In this document: positions 60,780 to 64,000 of the stretch, piece after piece
How positions within the stretch are numbered: the first letter of the stretch is position 1
How the letters are laid out: every line of letters begins with the position of its first letter
Source: Crotophaga sulcirostris
Lineage: Eukaryota > Chordata > Aves > Cuculiformes > Crotophagidae
Direction of reading: 5' to 3'
Assembly (NCBI GenBank): GCA_013397455.1
Contig: VYZB01000171.1
Location: 572,710 to 636,709 of the forward strand
Length of the DNA stretch: 64,000 nucleotides
The notes under the pieces: generated by a model
The model's input: only the letters and a program-made list of their open reading frames with translations
Told to the model about the DNA's origin: nothing
The model's database searches: none
Position numbers and translations under genes: made by a program

Positions 60780-62460
60780 CACCATCTGTTGGCAGATGAT
60801 TCACACAGGGGTTTGGAGAGGCACCAGGGCAGAAGAGATGGTATCTTGTAATTTTATCCATTAACTTTTCCATGAAACATCTACCTAGCTGTGCAAAATA
60901 TTGTGCTCAAATCAGATTTGGATTTTCTAATGTTCATTGAACCCCAGTCATGTTACTGAAACTCCTACAAGCTTGGCTTAACTGGAAAGCCAGTAAATCT
61001 TCACCTAGAGACACATCAGAGGGAGGTGGTGGACAACTGCTGTGTTCCGGCACAGCTTCCCTAGAGGCTACAAGGATTCACATTAAGCTACAGAGGAAAA
61101 AGATATCCCCCAAAATATACAGGCTCCCAAAGCTTCAGAAGTAAGTGTAAGTACATTTTTCACATGCTTTGCAATTTATCACTTGCTCATGTCTGTCTGT
61201 ATCATGCAATCAGTAACCTCTCTCTCCCAAGATCCACTGCAGGGTGTTGTCTCCCTCAGCAGTTTCAGACAGCTGCCATTCCTTTAAATCAACCTGCCAG
61301 AAAAATATTTCCTTGTTCTCTCTCCAAATGTAGGCTCTCTCCCTCCCCACTAAATCATCCTGGCTTAAGGCCCAGAATGGGCAACGATCAGTTCTGGACC
61401 AATGACAGTTTTTCTTTATAGATGAAAATGTGGCTGTGTTTAGCATTTTCTTCCACAACTGCACAACGTTTGAAGAAAGCATTTTATACACTTGTAGAAG
61501 CCATTCCTGCTTCCCAATATTCCAAAGTCCTAAAGGGTCTCTGGATATCAGATTTCAATAATTTGTCAGTTTTCTGAACAGAACAGTAAATTATTTTGTG
61601 AATTGCTTTGTACTTACTCAATTTAATTTGCCTCTCTTTCTGAGGAATGTGCTGTCAGTGAGAGTGAATAAGAGCAGATTAGGAGGAAGATGGGAAGCCT
61701 CCAAGACTAAGTTTCAGCAAGATGACACAAGAGGCATGGGAAATTTGGCTTGGAAAAGAGCAAAGTTGTAGAGAGAAAGAAACAAGTGTGTGTTGTGGCT
61801 AGAAGACAGAGTCAGAAGTCGCTGTGTCTACTTCATATAAGGAGAGAAAGGCCCAAAGTAGTAACTAAGGTTTTTAGCTGTGTTATCATGAACTTTGTGG
61901 CCATGAAAATTTCCTGAAGTTCAAAATAAAAAAACCAATTTGTTAATGATTCTCTTAACCACTTCACTGACAATCACTTCTTTAAATCTTACCCTTAATA
62001 TAAAGGAGTTGTCCTTATTCTGGGATACCTTCAAGAAATCCCCAGATTTAACTCCCATGCTCATACTTCTATTTACAGGCTGCTTTGATGATGTTTCCAA
62101 CATATTCTCTTCTCTTCCCTGGAAACCTCTCTATGAAGTGACTTTTTTCCAGTGATCTCTCTGGACTACTCTTGGGTGTTGGCTCCCTCTCAGCACCACC
62201 AGTTGCACTCAGACATTGAGACTGCTATATTTAAGCCACCTTCTGGCCAGGAAGTGTCAGGGAAAATCCTTATCTGCAGTTTTCTCAATGTACATAAAGA
62301 ATACACAGTGACATATTCAATGGTATCTTTCTCTCATCATTCCTCATGGGGTTTCAGGAGGACTAGTCTTCACCCAGAAAAGTGTTTGGGTAACTGCCTA
62401 GACAAGCCACTCTGCGTCTGGGGAATGTGTTGATTAAAGGTCATCCAAAAAGACTCCTAG
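60780..62460. other. Moderately GC-richer unassigned sequence
   Basis: Several opposing frames of 60-93 codons occur, none recognisable. Two CTCF-like cores are present, ACCATCTGTTGG at 60781-60792 (two mismatches) and GCCACCTTCTGG at 62235-62246 (one mismatch). Confidence 0.45.
62235..62246 (-). promoter_or_regulatory. CTCF-like core motif (one mismatch)
   Basis: GCCACCTTCTGG followed by CCAG fits the reverse CTCF core except for T at the eighth base. It is a resemblance only. Confidence 0.25.
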
Positions 62461-62464
62461 GCAT

Positions 62465-64000
62465 CATTGCTTCCTTCTCCATTCATCCATTCATAGACAG
62501 CAAAATCTCACAGCCTGCCAAGCGCTCACAGAGTCCATGCTCGCTCACATAACTAGTAAATACTTTCTCTGGGAAAATCCTGGTGCCATTTAGGAGCTCC
62601 TTTCACCAGCTGCACACATGCTTACAATAATCAAGTAATTCTTTGGGACAATGAAAATAACAACATTAGCAAACAGATGTCTTTACTTCCACTTTCTTCT
62701 GGGTGTTCTTCTTGATAATTAGAACACAAATAGCATGCACATCCCTCACTTTCCTCTGCATCTTTGATTTAATTAAAGTCTATAGAAAAACATTGTATAA
62801 AGTAGTATAAAAACTTAATGCTAAGACGTGGTATTGCCTGTTGGTAAGAGTGTTGTCTCTTTGATCAGGATGATGAATTTGTACAGTTGCTTACTGAATT
62901 AGATTAGATCAACTAAAGACTGCCAAAAGAACCATTAAGAGAATAACATCACAATGAAGTTTTTGCAACCTAGGCTTATTAATCAATTTTGTGCGTATGT
63001 AAAAAAGTGTTAAGAAAATCTATAATATAGCTGTGCCAGTAGCGAAAACATTGGACTTTTCTTTTAATATTCAATGAGGAAAGTCACCTGGACAACGTAA
63101 TTATAGTTTCCAAAGTACAGAAATGAATGCAATGTAAAGAAATCTGATTTTAAAGTCTTGTCATATTTTCCCAAAATTTATATCTGTTATAAAATAAACC
63201 ATGGTAACAGTGTTTATGTGACCATCCTTATACAAATAGTAGGGATGATAGAGAGAGTGAGACAGTCCTGGTGGATTTTCCACTTCCTTTGCATTATAAA
63301 ATAACCTCCATTTTGCACTTCCCATGTAGATCATACTTTCTCAATAAAAGCAAGGTGCTTCATTTGCTCATTTTGTACTGGTGAATTTCACTTGCTGCAT
63401 CTACCTATTAAGCACATCTATTCCCAGGTCATACAATATTCAAAAAAAGAAAACAGTTTTAAAGAAAGTTATCAAGGGTTTTGAATGAAAACGTGATGTA
63501 TGAGTCTTTAAATAATGATGAGAATAAGAAAGATGAGTTCTCAACTTCTCTACCTCTGTGCTTTGGGCAGTATCAGGCCTGAAAATTAACTCTTAATAAT
63601 TCAGTCAAAAAACATACATGAACTTATTTGAGAAAGATAGGCTGGTGAAGAATAGATGAAATTTTATCAGATTACTGTTAAAGTTTGTATTTCACATTTC
63701 CATGTCACTGTGATTTTACTGCAGGCTATGTAGTTAGTTTTGATCAAAACTTTATCCTAATACACTAATCTAGAATGTAAGTTTTTATAATCAAGGTAAC
63801 TTCCATTTCAGCTCAAGGAAAATGATCATAAAATTCAACAGCTAAAATTTAGTTTTATTGAAGTCAACACTAGCACTTAAATGCATTTTCATGACACTGT
63901 GTTTCACTTTTGTGGCTTTGCCAAAAAATATAGAAAAAGAGTGAGGGAGAGAGAGAAGGAAGTGTTTTTCTTTTTTTTTTTTTAAAAATAATTAAATGAA
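62465..64000. other. AT-rich sequence, no gene seen
   Basis: No gene or repeat family recognised. Near the end, a purine tract of GAGGGAGAGAGAGAAGG type (about 63940-63960) passes directly into a T-rich tract (about 63964-63983), forming a purine-to-pyrimidine switch. Confidence 0.5.

Noticed and set aside
1..64000. Endogenous retrovirus or LTR, CRISPR array, tRNA or rRNA genes
   Set aside because: No LTR pair, gag/pol motif, regularly spaced repeats or cloverleaf-type sequence was recognised on either strand by eye. A formal scan was not possible.

Overview
The window reads as non-coding DNA from a bird (or at least a sauropsid) nuclear genome. It is AT-rich, shows no bacterial-style gene packing, and its recognisable interspersed repeats are almost all CR1 LINE fragments. 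These include the ORF2 blocks and the terminal ATTCTATGA-type 3' ends typical of bird CR1. I found no tRNA, rRNA or CRISPR array and no convincing protein-coding exon of a known gene. The longest uninterrupted reading frame without a repeat origin is 146 codons (minus strand, 40334-40774), and I do not recognise it. The likeliest setting is a gene desert or a very large intron.

Layout. 0-15 kb: AT-rich unique sequence with a CR1 tail (about 1.6 kb), a decayed CR1-like 3' ORF2 piece on + (about 8.1-8.4 kb), a T-run/G-rich/A-run block (9.7 kb) and a long decayed CR1 on - (13.4-13.9 kb). 15-24 kb: two short bird-type CR1 3' ends in opposite orientations (15.4 and 16.3 kb), a weak exon-like segment (15.7 kb), a decayed CR1 piece (21.4 kb) and two foldbacks. 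The larger foldback (23814-23985) has 37-nt arms matching at 33 positions and is the most unusual structure in the window. 24-44 kb: decayed CR1 RT-region sequence (26.8-27.2 kb), a possible L2-like scrap (30.2 kb), a CR1 tail piece (31.7 kb), a bird CR1 3' end (37.9 kb), a GC-richer unassigned block (40.0-41.8 kb) and paired AP-1 consensus sites (43.7 kb). 44-52 kb is the most repeat-rich part: a roughly 520-bp CR1 3' end on + (44.8 kb), a 1.26-kb CR1 RT-to-3' end piece on - (47.26-48.52 kb) and a CR1 endonuclease-end piece on - (50.8-51.2 kb). The last two are colinear and may be halves of one insertion. 52-64 kb: mostly unassigned AT-rich sequence with short inverted repeats, homopolymers and isolated factor-binding-like motifs.

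Nothing here acts as a set of cooperating genes. The CR1 copies carry stops, frameshifts and altered catalytic residues, so none appears able to move. At least two age strata are visible by eye: well-preserved bird CR1 and strongly decayed CR1-like pieces. About ten of thirteen copies lie on the minus strand. Repeat identifications come from recalled family consensus patterns, not from a database search, and boundaries are good to roughly 10-50 bp.
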